Shown here: in pieces, positions 21,676 through 30,981 of the stretch
Layout of the letters: every line of letters starts with the position of its first letter
Numbering within the stretch: the stretch's first letter is position 1
Source: Aureimonas ureilytica
Lineage (GTDB): Bacteria; Pseudomonadota; Alphaproteobacteria; Rhizobiales; Rhizobiaceae
DNA: 64,000 nt
NCBI RefSeq assembly: GCF_001475935.1
Contig: NZ_LDQA01000001.1
Coordinates: 124,001-188,000 of the forward strand
Direction: 5' to 3'
Translations under genes and position numbers: made by a program
Notes under the pieces: generated by a model
What the model was told of the DNA's origin: nothing
What the model saw: the letters and a program-made list of their open reading frames with translations, nothing else
Database searches by the model: none

Positions 21676-22367
21676 TGGAGGCCTCCAACGCGATTGGCCG
21701 GCAGCCGGGTTTCTTCGTGACATTCGAGGGCGGCGAAGGAAGTGGCAAGACGACCCAGATCTCCCGCTTGGCGGCCTATCTTCGATCGCAAGGCGAGTCC
21801 GTTTGCCAGACACGCGAACCGGGCGGAACGCCGGCCGCCGATGTCTTGCGCGACATCATTCTGTCGGGGAGAGTGAAGGAACTCGGTGTCGAGACCGAAG
21901 CTCTCCTCTTCGCAGCGGCGCGTCGGGACCATATCGAAGGCGTCATCCTGCCCGCTCTGTCTCGCCAGGAGGTGGTGCTGTGCGATCGATTTCATGACTC
22001 CACGCGCGTTTACCAAGGCAGCAAGGCGGGCCTTGAGGCATCGACGCTCAGCGTGATCGAGGCTGCGACGCTGGACGGCGTTCTCCCTGATATGACGGTG
22101 ATTCTCGACATCCCCGCTGTGAAAGGCTTGGAACGCGCTGCCTTGCGGCGTGGGCAGGAGAAGGCGGACCGGTTCGAGAGCGAGGGAATCGAACTCCACG
22201 AGCAAAGGCGCGCCGCGTTTCTCGCGATCGCCGCGCGCGAACCCCATCGCTGCATGGTGGTCGATGCGACGCGGGATATGAACTCGATCGAAGCGGAGAT
22301 CCGAGCCATCGTCTTAGAACGCCTAGCTCGCAAGCGGCGCGGCTCGACGGCAGGCGGGCCCGTCTGA
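21672..22367 (+). CDS. tmk: Thymidylate kinase
   Basis: Tmk phosphorylates dTMP to dTDP. The 231-residue product has the P-loop FEGGEGSGKTTQ near residue 20, the DR(F/Y)HDS-type segment LCDRFHDSTRVYQG near 110, and the lid region RRGQEKADRFE near 160. The start at 21672 overlaps the stop of the carboxypeptidase gene (ATGA); a second ATG follows immediately at 21675. Its stop overlaps the holB start as TGATG, so the three genes are translationally linked. Confidence 0.95.
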   Translation: MMEASNAIGRQPGFFVTFEGGEGSGKTTQISRLAAYLRSQGESVCQTREPGGTPAADVLRDIILSGRVKELGVETEALLFAAARRDHIEGVILPALSRQEVVLCDRFHDSTRVYQGSKAGLEASTLSVIEAATLDGVLPDMTVILDIPAVKGLERAALRRGQEKADRFESEGIELHEQRRAAFLAIAAREPHRCMVVDATRDMNSIEAEIRAIVLERLARKRRGSTAGGPV

Positions 22368-23416
22368 TGTCATTTGCTCCGGTTCCCGGCCATGACGACA
22401 TCGACGATGTGCCGACGCCCGCCGAGCGTATGAAGCTTCTGGGCCGGCAATCCGAGTGGAAGGAACTGGAAGCCGCCTTGGCATCCGGCCGCATGCATCA
22501 TGCCTGGCTGTTTCAAGGGCCGGAGGGGGTGGGAAAAGCGACCACGGCTCTCGCCTTCGCCCGCCGCCTGTTGGGCGGGCCGGAGGTCCTATCGGGTCGG
22601 TTCGAAGGTGAACCCGAGTTTCTCCCGAACCACCCGATCGTGCGGCAGATCGGGCAGGGTAGCCATCCCAATTTCCTCCATATTCGCCGACCCTCGAACG
22701 ACAAAGGCGACGGCTTTCGCACCCAAATCACGGTGGATGAGATCCGTCGGCTCAACCATTTTTTTCGCAGCACGGCGGCCGATAGCTGGCGGATCGCTTT
22801 GGTCGACCCGGCGGACGACATGAACCGAAATGCCGCCAACGCGCTGCTTAAGATCTTGGAAGAACCACCGGAGCGGTCGATCTTTCTGATCGTCAATCAC
22901 GTGCCGGGGCGACTTCTGCCGACCATTCGTTCGCGAGCCAGAACCCTTCGCTTCTCGCCTTTGGCGGAAGATGCGGTCCTGCAAGGCCTCTCCGAGACTC
23001 TGACGGGCGAAGATGCCTCGTCTCTGGCAACCGCCGCACGGCTTTCCGGTGGCAGTCTTCGAACCGCCTTTCATCAAGTCTTATCGGGCGGCCTCGAGAT
23101 CGCGGGCGAGATCGATCGACTATACGGGGCGGCTCGCCCCGATTGGCGCCATGTTCAGTCGCTTGCCGAAGCGCTGACGCAGAAGGGGCGCGAAGAAGCG
23201 TGGGCTCTAGTGCGGAACGGCTTGTTCGACCGCGTTGCGGCTGAGGCCCGACAGGCTCAGGAATCCGGCGACAGCGGACGGGCCACGGCTCTGGCTGCCT
23301 TTTGGCAGAGCGAGTCCGCGCGCTGGCTGGAGGCGGCAGCCTTCAATTTGGATCGCAAGCAAATTTTGATCACGTTCGCTTCGAAATTGGCAGAGGTTCG
23401 CGTGCCGAACCGCTGA
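22367..23416 (+). CDS. holB: DNA polymerase III subunit delta prime
   Basis: Delta prime is the stator of the clamp loader. The 349-residue protein has an AAA+ fold with LFQGPEGVGKATTALAFARR near residue 48 and the SRC-like region PTIRSRARTLRF near 185. The order tmk-holB-metG-tatD-MBL is conserved in many alphaproteobacteria and supports the assignment over DnaX. The first 20 residues (rich in Asp and Pro) are variable. The start overlaps the tmk stop. Confidence 0.92.
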   Translation: MSFAPVPGHDDIDDVPTPAERMKLLGRQSEWKELEAALASGRMHHAWLFQGPEGVGKATTALAFARRLLGGPEVLSGRFEGEPEFLPNHPIVRQIGQGSHPNFLHIRRPSNDKGDGFRTQITVDEIRRLNHFFRSTAADSWRIALVDPADDMNRNAANALLKILEEPPERSIFLIVNHVPGRLLPTIRSRARTLRFSPLAEDAVLQGLSETLTGEDASSLATAARLSGGSLRTAFHQVLSGGLEIAGEIDRLYGAARPDWRHVQSLAEALTQKGREEAWALVRNGLFDRVAAEARQAQESGDSGRATALAAFWQSESARWLEAAAFNLDRKQILITFASKLAEVRVPNR

Positions 23417-23503
23417 GGACGCATCACCGTTTTGTTGAGAGGTGGGGCGGGATGGGTTATTGCCCGTTGAGTTTGACCGATTCCAGCAGGCAAGACGATC
23501 GAT

Positions 23504-25051
23504 ATGGCTGAGACCTTTTATCTGACCACCGCGATCTCTTACCCGAACGGACGTCCGCATATCGGACATGCCTACGAGCTGATCGCAACGGACACGATCG
23601 CCAGGTTCAAGCGGCTCGACGGCTACGATGTCCTGTTTCTGACGGGGACGGACGAGCACGGTATCAAGATGCTCCAGACGGCCCGCAATCTGGGAATCGA
23701 ACCGATCGAACTGGCCACCCGCAATTCGGGCGAGTTTCAGGAGATGGGTCGCCGTGTCGGCAGCTCCAATGACGACTTCATTCGCACGACGGAAGCGCGT
23801 CATCGCAAGGCCAGTCAGGCGATCTGGAACCGCATGGTCGATGCGGGGGACATCTACAAGAGTTCCTATGCGGGTTGGTATTCCGTCCGCGACGAAGCCT
23901 ATTACGCCGAAGACGAAACGCGTCTGACCGAGAGCGGCACGCGCATCGGACCTCAGGGAACGCCGGTCGAATGGGTGGAGGAAGAAAGCTATTTCTTCCG
24001 CTTGTCCTCTTTCGGGGATCGTCTGCTGGCGCATTACGACGCGCATCCAGATTTCATTGCTCCCGTGGAGCGGCGCAACGAGATCGTCTCTTTCGTGAAG
24101 TCAGGCCTGCGCGATCTCTCGATTTCGCGGACGACGTTCGATTGGGGCATTCCCGTGCCGGGCGACGAGCGGCATGTAATGTATGTGTGGGTCGATGCGC
24201 TCACCAACTATCTCACAGCGACCGGCTATCCGGACGAGGGAGAGCGGAGCCGCTTCTGGCCGGCTGACCTCCATGTGATCGGCAAGGATATCGTCCGATT
24301 CCATGCGGTTTACTGGCCGGCCTTCCTGATGTCCGCAGGAATCGAACTGCCGAAGCGGATTTTCGTCCACGGCTTCCTGTTCAATCGCGGGGAGAAAATG
24401 TCTAAGTCGGTCGGAAACGTCATCGATCCGATCGCTCTGGTCGATGTCTATGGCCTGGACCCGTTCCGCTACTTCCTGCTGCGCGAGGTTCCATTCGGCC
24501 AGGACGGCAATTATTCGCACGAGGCGATTGTCGGACGGATGAACTCCGAACTCGCCAACGATCTCGGAAATCTCGCTCAACGCTCGTTGTCGATGATTGC
24601 CAAGAATTGCGAGGGTAGGGTGCCCGAGCCTGGCTCGTTCACGGAAGCCGATCACGCCATCCTCAATCAAAGCGGTCAACTGCTTCAGCAATGTCGCGCG
24701 GCGGTCGATCGGCAGGAACTGCATACGATGCTGGCGACGATCGTCGCGACCGTTTCGGAAACCAATCGCTATTTCGCCGCGCAAGAGCCGTGGGTCCTGC
24801 GCAAGACCGATCCCGCCCGCATGGGAACCGTTCTGTATGTGACGGCCGAAGTGGTGCGTCGCGTCGCCATTCTTCTGCAGCCCGTGATGCCGGACTCCTG
24901 TTCCAAGCTTCTCGACCTTCTTGCGGTCGACGCGAAGGAGCGTGGTTTCGAAGCGCTGGATCACGGGACAACCTTGCAAGCTGGGCTGGCCTTGCCGGCC
25001 CCCGTCGGCGTTTTCCCTCGGTTCGTCGACGCGGAAGCGGGCATGGCCTGA
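23504..25051 (+). CDS. metG: Methionyl-tRNA synthetase
   Basis: MetG charges tRNA-Met. The 515-residue class I enzyme has the HIGH motif in [13 protein letters not shown] near residue 15 and KMSKS in [11 protein letters not shown] near 300. It lacks the cysteine zinc-binding insert and the C-terminal tRNA-binding extension, so it is the short form common in alphaproteobacteria. An 87-base gap separates it from holB, and its stop codon overlaps the tatD start (TGATG). Confidence 0.97.
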   Translation: MAETFYLTTAISYPNGRPHIGHAYELIATDTIARFKRLDGYDVLFLTGTDEHGIKMLQTARNLGIEPIELATRNSGEFQEMGRRVGSSNDDFIRTTEARHRKASQAIWNRMVDAGDIYKSSYAGWYSVRDEAYYAEDETRLTESGTRIGPQGTPVEWVEEESYFFRLSSFGDRLLAHYDAHPDFIAPVERRNEIVSFVKSGLRDLSISRTTFDWGIPVPGDERHVMYVWVDALTNYLTATGYPDEGERSRFWPADLHVIGKDIVRFHAVYWPAFLMSAGIELPKRIFVHGFLFNRGEKMSKSVGNVIDPIALVDVYGLDPFRYFLLREVPFGQDGNYSHEAIVGRMNSELANDLGNLAQRSLSMIAKNCEGRVPEPGSFTEADHAILNQSGQLLQQCRAAVDRQELHTMLATIVATVSETNRYFAAQEPWVLRKTDPARMGTVLYVTAEVVRRVAILLQPVMPDSCSKLLDLLAVDAKERGFEALDHGTTLQAGLALPAPVGVFPRFVDAEAGMA

Positions 25052-25848
25052 TGTCGCTTCCCTTCCTGGTCGATAGTCACTGCCATCTGGATTTCCCCGA
25101 GTTCGAGCCCGAGCGTGATGACATCGTTGCGCGAGCTGGCGCGCAAGGGGTTGGGCTGATGGTGACGATCTCGACTTATATCTCCAAGCTTCCGTCAATC
25201 CTTGCCATCGCCGAGCGCTATTCCAACGTGTTCGCATCCGTTGGCACGCATCCTCTCAATGCGGGGAGCGAGCCCGATGTTCCGACGCAGCACATTGTTC
25301 GTCTGAGTCAGCATCCCAAAATCGTGGCCATAGGCGAGGCGGGTCTCGACTATTTCTACGATCGCGCGCCTCCTGAAGTTCAGAAGCGGGTTTTCATCCG
25401 ACATATCGAAGCCGCACGCGAGACTGGTTTGCCGCTCGTGATCCACGCGCGAGACGCCGATGCCGATATGGAAGCGATCCTTTCGCAGCAGAGCGCGATC
25501 GGACCGTTTCCCTTCGTCCTCCATTGCTTTTCGTCCACGCGCCGTTTGGCGGAAGTCGGCGTGGACCTCGGAGGATATGTCTCGTTTTCCGGTATCCTGA
25601 CTTTCAACAAGTCGGACGAAATTCGAGCCATTGCGGCAGATGTTCCGTTGGATCGTCTTTTGGTCGAGACGGATGCGCCATATCTCGCGCCCCCGCCGCA
25701 CCGCGGTCAGCGCAATGAGCCGGCTTATGTCGCTCACACCGCCCGCAAACTGGCTGATGTGAAAGGCGTATCGGTGGACGACGTGGCGAAGCAGACGACG
25801 GATAACTTCTTTCGCTTGTTCAGCCGCGCGCCGGACCTCCGGTCCTAG
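25051..25848 (+). CDS. tatD: TatD family metal-dependent hydrolase
   Basis: TatD proteins are metal-dependent nucleases of the amidohydrolase fold, linked to DNA repair and RNA quality control. From the ATG at 25051 the product is 265 residues. Metal ligands are visible in DSHCHLD near residue 8, GEAGLDYFYDR near 94, VIHARDAD near 130, LHCFS near 157 and ETDAPYLAPPPHRG near 205. A longer upstream frame exists but is only metG in another frame. The next gene starts eight bases later. Confidence 0.94.
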   Translation: MSLPFLVDSHCHLDFPEFEPERDDIVARAGAQGVGLMVTISTYISKLPSILAIAERYSNVFASVGTHPLNAGSEPDVPTQHIVRLSQHPKIVAIGEAGLDYFYDRAPPEVQKRVFIRHIEAARETGLPLVIHARDADADMEAILSQQSAIGPFPFVLHCFSSTRRLAEVGVDLGGYVSFSGILTFNKSDEIRAIAADVPLDRLLVETDAPYLAPPPHRGQRNEPAYVAHTARKLADVKGVSVDDVAKQTTDNFFRLFSRAPDLRS

Positions 25849-25856
25849 GAGGCCTC

Positions 25857-26666
25857 ATGTCGGACCTCCTGCGCCTCACCATCCTGGGATGCGGCAGTTC
25901 GCCGGGGACACCGCGCATCACCGGGGATTGGGGGGCGTGCGATCCGAGCGAGCCGAGGAACCGGCGGACCCGTTGCGCAGCCATGATCGAGCGGATCGCT
26001 CCCAATGGGCGCACGGTCGTGGTGATCGATTGCGGCCCGGATTTTCGCGAGCAGATGCTCCGAGAAAAGGTCCAACGCCTCGACGCGGTGCTCGTCACGC
26101 ATCCTCATGCCGACCATTTTCATGGCATCGACGATATACGAGGTTTTTTCCTCGATACGGGTCGCCCAATCGATCTTTACGCTGACAAGGCCACTTTCGT
26201 CCGACTGAATGAGGCCTTCGGATATTGCTTCCGGACCCCGGACGGGAGCGCTTATCCGCCCATCGTCCAGCATCGAACCATCACCGCACTGGAAGCTTTC
26301 TCGGTGCACGGTCCCGGCGGCTCGATCGAATTTCTGCCGTTCGACCAAGAGCATGGTTCGATCACGTCGCTCGGGTTTCGGATCGGTCCGATATCCTATT
26401 GCAGCGATGTCAGCCATTTCTCCACAAGCGCCTGCCATGCGATCGAAGGCTCGACACTGCTGGTGATCGACGCGTTGCAATACAAACGGCACCCCAGCCA
26501 TCTATCGCTCGATCAGGCCCTGGAGTGGGTTCGGCGCCTTGAAGTCGATACGGCGCTGCTGACCCATATGCATACGCCGCTCGATTATCAGACTCTTGTG
26601 CGCAACTTGCCGTCGCATGTGAAGCCGGCTTACGACGGGATGCGGCTCGAATTCGCCTTGGATTGA
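25857..26666 (+). CDS. MBL-fold metal-dependent hydrolase (PhnP-like)
   Basis: This 269-residue protein belongs to the metallo-beta-lactamase phosphodiesterase group. It opens with LGCGSSPGTPRITGDWG and has the metal motif THPHADHFHGIDD near residue 78 and TLLVIDALQ and HMHTP later. Family members hydrolyse cyclic phosphodiesters such as 5-phosphoribosyl 1,2-cyclic phosphate, but there is no phn gene nearby, so the substrate is unknown. TAGGAGG precedes the ATG. It is next to tatD, a conserved neighbour in alphaproteobacteria. Confidence 0.88.
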   Translation: MSDLLRLTILGCGSSPGTPRITGDWGACDPSEPRNRRTRCAAMIERIAPNGRTVVVIDCGPDFREQMLREKVQRLDAVLVTHPHADHFHGIDDIRGFFLDTGRPIDLYADKATFVRLNEAFGYCFRTPDGSAYPPIVQHRTITALEAFSVHGPGGSIEFLPFDQEHGSITSLGFRIGPISYCSDVSHFSTSACHAIEGSTLLVIDALQYKRHPSHLSLDQALEWVRRLEVDTALLTHMHTPLDYQTLVRNLPSHVKPAYDGMRLEFALD

Positions 26667-26839
26667 TGGGCCCTTGCATCCCATCCGTCCAAGCAGCGAA
26701 CATGGCTGAAATAGTTCCATAATCCATATTATGAGAACATACTCATGCGCTGTCAGACCGGCCGCGGTGCAAGGTCTGCCCTTGACCTGCGATGTGCTGG
26801 AGTTCACCACCCGATCCGAATGTGCCAAGGAGTTGGGGA

Positions 26840-27703
26840 ATGCAGCCGTCACGTGACACGATGCGTCTCGTTGAGATCATGAAGGCTCTGAGGCATCCGG
26901 AAACCGGATGCCCGTGGGACATCGAGCAGAGCTTCGACTCGATCATTCCTTATACGATCGAAGAGACATACGAGGTGGTCGATGCGATCGAGCGGCGCGA
27001 TCCCGACGATTTGAAGGAAGAACTGGGCGACCTCCTGCTTCAGGTCATCTACTACAGCCAATTGGCTGATGAGGCTGGTCTCTTCTCCTACGAGGACGTG
27101 GTGGATGGGATCACCCGCAAGATGATCCGCCGGCATCCTCACGTCTTCGGCGATGCCTCGGCGCGCAACGCGCGCTCGGCCAAAGGGCAATGGGAGCGGA
27201 TCAAGGCCGAGGAGAAGCAGGAGCGCGCCGAGGCTCGCATGCGCCGTCGCGACACCAGGGCCGACACTGAAGCCACATCACAGGATTGGTCGGGAACCGA
27301 TGAGATCGGCGCCGGTCTTTTATCGAGTATCCCCGGCGCACTGCCATCACTGACCTTGGCGAGAAAGATCCAGGAAAAAGCTGCCACCGTCGGGTTCGAC
27401 TGGACCACGCCGGAGCCGATCATCGCGAAGCTCCGCGAGGAGACGGCTGAGTTTGAAGCGGCTGCCAATCTGGACGAGAAGCGCGACGAACTGGGCGATC
27501 TCCTGTTCACGCTCGTCAATCTGGGCCGACGCTATGACATTGATCCCGACGCAGCTCTGCGTGGCACGGTGTCGAAGTTCCGGTCGAGATTTCGAGTCAT
27601 GGAACGGGCTGCGGCGAGTCGTGGGATGAGCCTCAGCGACATGTCGCTTAATGAACTGGAGGCGCATTGGGTGGCCGCGAAGGCTGAAGCACACTCTTCG
27701 TAG
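26840..27703 (+). CDS. mazG: Nucleoside triphosphate pyrophosphohydrolase MazG
   Basis: MazG hydrolyses nucleoside triphosphates, clearing aberrant nucleotides and modulating stress signalling. The 287-residue product has two copies of the all-alpha NTP pyrophosphatase domain: an EE-x2-E-type motif in EETYEVVDAIERRD with EELGDLLLQVIYY (residues about 38-70) and a second with EETAEFEAA and RDELGDLLFTLVN (about 195-230). The ATG at 26840 has AAGGAG seven bases upstream; a longer frame from 26792 has no ribosome site. It is convergent with hflX, with a strong hairpin between them. Confidence 0.94.
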   Translation: MQPSRDTMRLVEIMKALRHPETGCPWDIEQSFDSIIPYTIEETYEVVDAIERRDPDDLKEELGDLLLQVIYYSQLADEAGLFSYEDVVDGITRKMIRRHPHVFGDASARNARSAKGQWERIKAEEKQERAEARMRRRDTRADTEATSQDWSGTDEIGAGLLSSIPGALPSLTLARKIQEKAATVGFDWTTPEPIIAKLREETAEFEAAANLDEKRDELGDLLFTLVNLGRRYDIDPDAALRGTVSKFRSRFRVMERAAASRGMSLSDMSLNELEAHWVAAKAEAHSS

Positions 27704-27724
27704 CCATGTCGTAAGTGGAAGATT

Positions 27725-27759
27725 CGTCGGGATCGACCTTTCAAAACTCGATCCCGACG
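27725..27759. terminator. Strong hairpin between convergent mazG and hflX
   Basis: CGTCGGGATCGA (27725-27736) and TCGATCCCGACG (27748-27759) form a perfect 12-bp stem with an 11-base loop in the 75-base gap between two convergent genes. No clear T-run follows on either strand. Position suggests a bidirectional terminator or 3'-end stabiliser. Confidence 0.55.
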
Positions 27760-27778
27760 CTGAGAAAGCGCGATAGCT

Positions 27779-29158
27779 TCAGTCGATCCGAATGTTGGGA
27801 TAGCGCGATCCCAGCCGATGAAGGTCGGAACGGGCTTGCCGCGTCAGGTCCAGAACGAGATGAACGCCGCCGTCCTCCAAATCTTCGCGCGCGCGAACAA
27901 TGGAGTTCTCATAGACCCAAGGCAGAACATTCATGCTGTCCGAGGGAACGTCGAGTTCCAGCACCTCAGCCTTGCCGGCAATACGCCGCTCGATCTCCGC
28001 CAAGAGCTGTTCAACGCCCTCGCCCGAAAGCGCCGACACCATATGGATCGACGGGCCTTGTGAATGCGACGTTGCTGTCTGCGTCAGGTGGACGCGAGCC
28101 GACTCGTCGAGCCGATCGATCTTGTTCCAGACCTCGATCACGTGATCGGGGTCGTCGGTATCGACATCGAGATCCTTCAGGATTTTCTTGACGTCGCCTG
28201 ACTGAGCCAGACTGTCGGGGTCGGACATATCGCGGATATGAAGAATGATGTCCGCTTCGATCACCTCTTCCAAGGTCGCTCGAAAGGCCGCCACGAGATG
28301 CGTCGGCAGGTCGGAAATGAAACCCACCGTGTCGGACATGATGACTTCCGTTCCATGCGGAAGCGTGATGCGACGAAGCGTTGGGTCCAATGTGGCGAAG
28401 AGCAAGTCCTTGGCTAGAACGTCCGCACCCGTGACCTTATTGAACAAGGTCGATTTGCCCGCATTCGTGTAGCCCACCAGGGCGATCACCGGATGCGGTG
28501 TCTTCTTGCGCTTGGCACGGTGCAGGGTCCGCGTTTTACGAACCTGCTCCAATTCCTTCTCGAGCTTCTTGATCTTGTCCTGAAGCTGCCGACGATCGGC
28601 CTCGATCTGGGTTTCGCCGGGTCCACCGAGAAAGCCGGCACCGCCTCGCTGACGCTCAAGGTGGGTCCAGCTTCGAACGAGCCGCCCACGCTGATAATTC
28701 AAATGAGCGAGTTCGACCTGAAGCCGGCCTTCCTTCGTGCGTGCGCGCCGGCCGAAGATCTCGAGGATAAGCCCCGTGCGGTCGAGAACCTTGGCATTCA
28801 GTTCTTTCTCGAGATTGCGCTGCTGAACCGGGGTCAGCGGATGATCGACGATCACCAGACCGATCTCCTCGGCGGCGACGAGCCCCTTCAACTCCTCGAC
28901 CTTGCCTGAGCCGATCAAGGTTGCGGGCTGGGCCTTCGCGACAGGGATGATCCCGCGCGCGACGATCTCAAGATCGATGGCAGCCGCCAAACCTTCCGCT
29001 TCGATCAGACGATCCTCGTCCGACCGGCGAATGATGTCGGCGCCTTCCTCAGGCCTGCCCCGCTCCTTGAGCACGGGTACGAACACCCCTGCCCTGGTTG
29101 CCACCTGCTTGTGTTCGATCGGCGCCTTGGCGCCCGCCGCTTTGTCGAATTCAGTCAA
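27779..29158 (-). CDS. hflX: GTPase HflX
   Basis: HflX is a ribosome-associated GTPase that rescues or splits stalled 70S ribosomes under stress. The 459-residue product has an N-terminal HflX domain (DHPLTPVQQRNLEKELNAKV near residue 105), a basic coiled segment near 195-215, then the G domain with GYTNAGKSTLFN near 230, DTVGFISDLP near 275 and NKID near 345. The start is a TTG at 29158 placed directly after the hfq stop codon; no ATG lies in a sensible position. It is the last gene of the ntr-trkA-hfq-hflX series. Confidence 0.95.
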   Translation of the reverse strand: MTEFDKAAGAKAPIEHKQVATRAGVFVPVLKERGRPEEGADIIRRSDEDRLIEAEGLAAAIDLEIVARGIIPVAKAQPATLIGSGKVEELKGLVAAEEIGLVIVDHPLTPVQQRNLEKELNAKVLDRTGLILEIFGRRARTKEGRLQVELAHLNYQRGRLVRSWTHLERQRGGAGFLGGPGETQIEADRRQLQDKIKKLEKELEQVRKTRTLHRAKRKKTPHPVIALVGYTNAGKSTLFNKVTGADVLAKDLLFATLDPTLRRITLPHGTEVIMSDTVGFISDLPTHLVAAFRATLEEVIEADIILHIRDMSDPDSLAQSGDVKKILKDLDVDTDDPDHVIEVWNKIDRLDESARVHLTQTATSHSQGPSIHMVSALSGEGVEQLLAEIERRIAGKAEVLELDVPSDSMNVLPWVYENSIVRAREDLEDGGVHLVLDLTRQARSDLHRLGSRYPNIRID

Positions 29159-29407
29159 TCAGATCTTCCCGCCGTCTTCGTTGCCATCGTTCATGTTCAC
29201 TGGCTGCGATGGCATGATCGTAGATATGGCGTGCTTGTAGACGAGTTGCGAGTGCCCATCCCGCCGGAGAAGCACGCAGAAATTATCGAAGGAGGTCACG
29301 ACACCCGTGAGCTTGACGCCATTCACGAGGAAGATGGTGAGAGAAATCTTTTGTTTGCGAACCGTATTGAGGAAAAGGTCCTGCAAGTTCGGGAGACGTT
29401 CTGCCAT
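29159..29407 (-). CDS. hfq: RNA chaperone Hfq
   Basis: Hfq is a hexameric Sm-like protein that pairs small RNAs with mRNAs; in rhizobia and relatives it also affects nitrogen-regulated genes. The 82-residue product contains the Sm1 segment [18 protein letters not shown] and the Sm2 segment [10 protein letters not shown], both diagnostic. The C-terminus is short. Its stop codon abuts the hflX start, and the 178 bases between trkA and hfq probably hold its promoter, though I could not assign one. Confidence 0.97.
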   Translation of the reverse strand: MAERLPNLQDLFLNTVRKQKISLTIFLVNGVKLTGVVTSFDNFCVLLRRDGHSQLVYKHAISTIMPSQPVNMNDGNEDGGKI

Positions 29408-29585
29408 GAGGTTGATCGCTCTTCTTGGCTTGTCCGATGCTTTGGCGCACCGAAACGTGCTTGTTATCGTTTGACGAACGCGATTGCTGCTACGCGGTCA
29501 GTCACTGTCGAACATTCACCTGATTCGTTTCAAGCACATGACAGGACTCCGCGTCGGGAAAGCAGCTGGGAAACGAGATAGCCCA

Positions 29586-30962
29586 CTAAAAAAACTCGAG
29601 GCTGACTCGGAAAAACTGCTCCACCTGTCGAACGGCGGTGGATTTGACGAAGATGACGACATGGTCCTTCGCCTGAATTCTCGTTTGGGCGTTCGGTCTG
29701 ATGAAAATCCCGTTGCGCGACACCGCGCCGATACGCAGTCCATCGGGAAGTTGCAGTTCGTAGAGCGGTCGCCCGACCAGAGGTGAGGTATCGAGCGCTT
29801 CTACTTCGATCACCTCCGCCACGCCATTCTGAACCGAATGAACGGCACGAATACGCCCGCGACGCACATGCTGGAGAACGCGGGAGATAGTGACCGATTT
29901 CGGGTCGATGACGGCGTCCACGCCAAAGCTTCGGGACAATTCGTGATAGGTGCGCCCGTTCAGAAGAACGAGATTGGACTTGGCACCGAGACGCTTGGCA
30001 AGCGCGCTCGACAGGATATTCACCTGATCGTCGTTTGTCAGAGCCACCATCAGGTCCGCATCGGAAATGTCGGCTTCCTGCAGGATGGCTGGATCGAGAG
30101 CGCTTCCGTGGAGGACCGTAACGCGTTTGAGTTCGTCGGCCAATCGATGCGCTCGCGTGGCGTCGGCTTCGATCACCCGCAGCCGTTTGGACGTCTTCTG
30201 GCGTTCCATGGCGCGCGTGAGCGCAAGCCCGACATTGCCCCCGCCCGCGATGACGATGCGGCCGGCCTCCGGCTCTTCATGCCCGAACAACACGAGTGTT
30301 CTTGCCACATTCGCCTGTTCGACCACGACATAAGCCAGATCGCTGGCATACAGCTGGTCGGCCGAGTTCGGAATGAAGAGGTCGCCGTCGCGAAAGATGC
30401 CGACCACGGTGGCGCCGAGATCGGGAAAGAGCGCCGAAAGCTGGCCGAGCGGCATGTTGAGGATTGGGCACTCCTCCCGGCATTCGATCGCGAGGAGCGC
30501 GACCGTGCCGCTGGCAAAGCGTACGGAATCGAGCGCACCGGGAAGGGCGATGCGGCGCATCACCATCTCGGCGACTTCGATCTCCGGTGAGATGACGACG
30601 TCGATCGGCAGCTGGTCGGTCGCAAACAGCGTCTGCCAATGCGGCTGGAGGTAGGGCTGGGATCGGATACGGGCGATCTTGAGCGGCACGTTGAAGATCG
30701 AATGCGCCACCTGACAGGCGATCATGTTCACTTCGTCATGCAGCGTCACGGCGATCAGCATATCGGCTTCCGCCGCCCCGGCTTCGGCCAAGACGTCCGG
30801 GTAAGCGCCGTGCCCGACAATGCCGCGCGCGTCGATCCGCTCACGCAAAGCATTCACCAGAGTGGGCGACGTGTCGATGACCGACACGTCGTTCTGCTCG
30901 GCGGCCAAGCGCTCGGCTATGCCGTATCCGACCTGCCCTGCCCCGCAAATAACGATCCGCAC
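29586..30962 (-). CDS. trkA: Trk potassium uptake regulatory subunit TrkA
   Basis: TrkA is the peripheral NAD(H)-binding subunit that gates TrkH/TrkG potassium transporters. The 458-residue product has two RCK modules: Rossmann motifs CGAGQVGYGIAERL at the start and AGGGNVGLALTRAM near residue 240, each followed by a TrkA-C domain (near 140-220 and 370-455). No transporter subunit is in the window. The gene sits 19 bases after ntrX on the same strand, the conserved alphaproteobacterial arrangement. Confidence 0.95.
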   Translation of the reverse strand: MRIVICGAGQVGYGIAERLAAEQNDVSVIDTSPTLVNALRERIDARGIVGHGAYPDVLAEAGAAEADMLIAVTLHDEVNMIACQVAHSIFNVPLKIARIRSQPYLQPHWQTLFATDQLPIDVVISPEIEVAEMVMRRIALPGALDSVRFASGTVALLAIECREECPILNMPLGQLSALFPDLGATVVGIFRDGDLFIPNSADQLYASDLAYVVVEQANVARTLVLFGHEEPEAGRIVIAGGGNVGLALTRAMERQKTSKRLRVIEADATRAHRLADELKRVTVLHGSALDPAILQEADISDADLMVALTNDDQVNILSSALAKRLGAKSNLVLLNGRTYHELSRSFGVDAVIDPKSVTISRVLQHVRRGRIRAVHSVQNGVAEVIEVEALDTSPLVGRPLYELQLPDGLRIGAVSRNGIFIRPNAQTRIQAKDHVVIFVKSTAVRQVEQFFRVSLEFF

Positions 30963-30981
30963 GGTGTGGATGACCCTTGGT

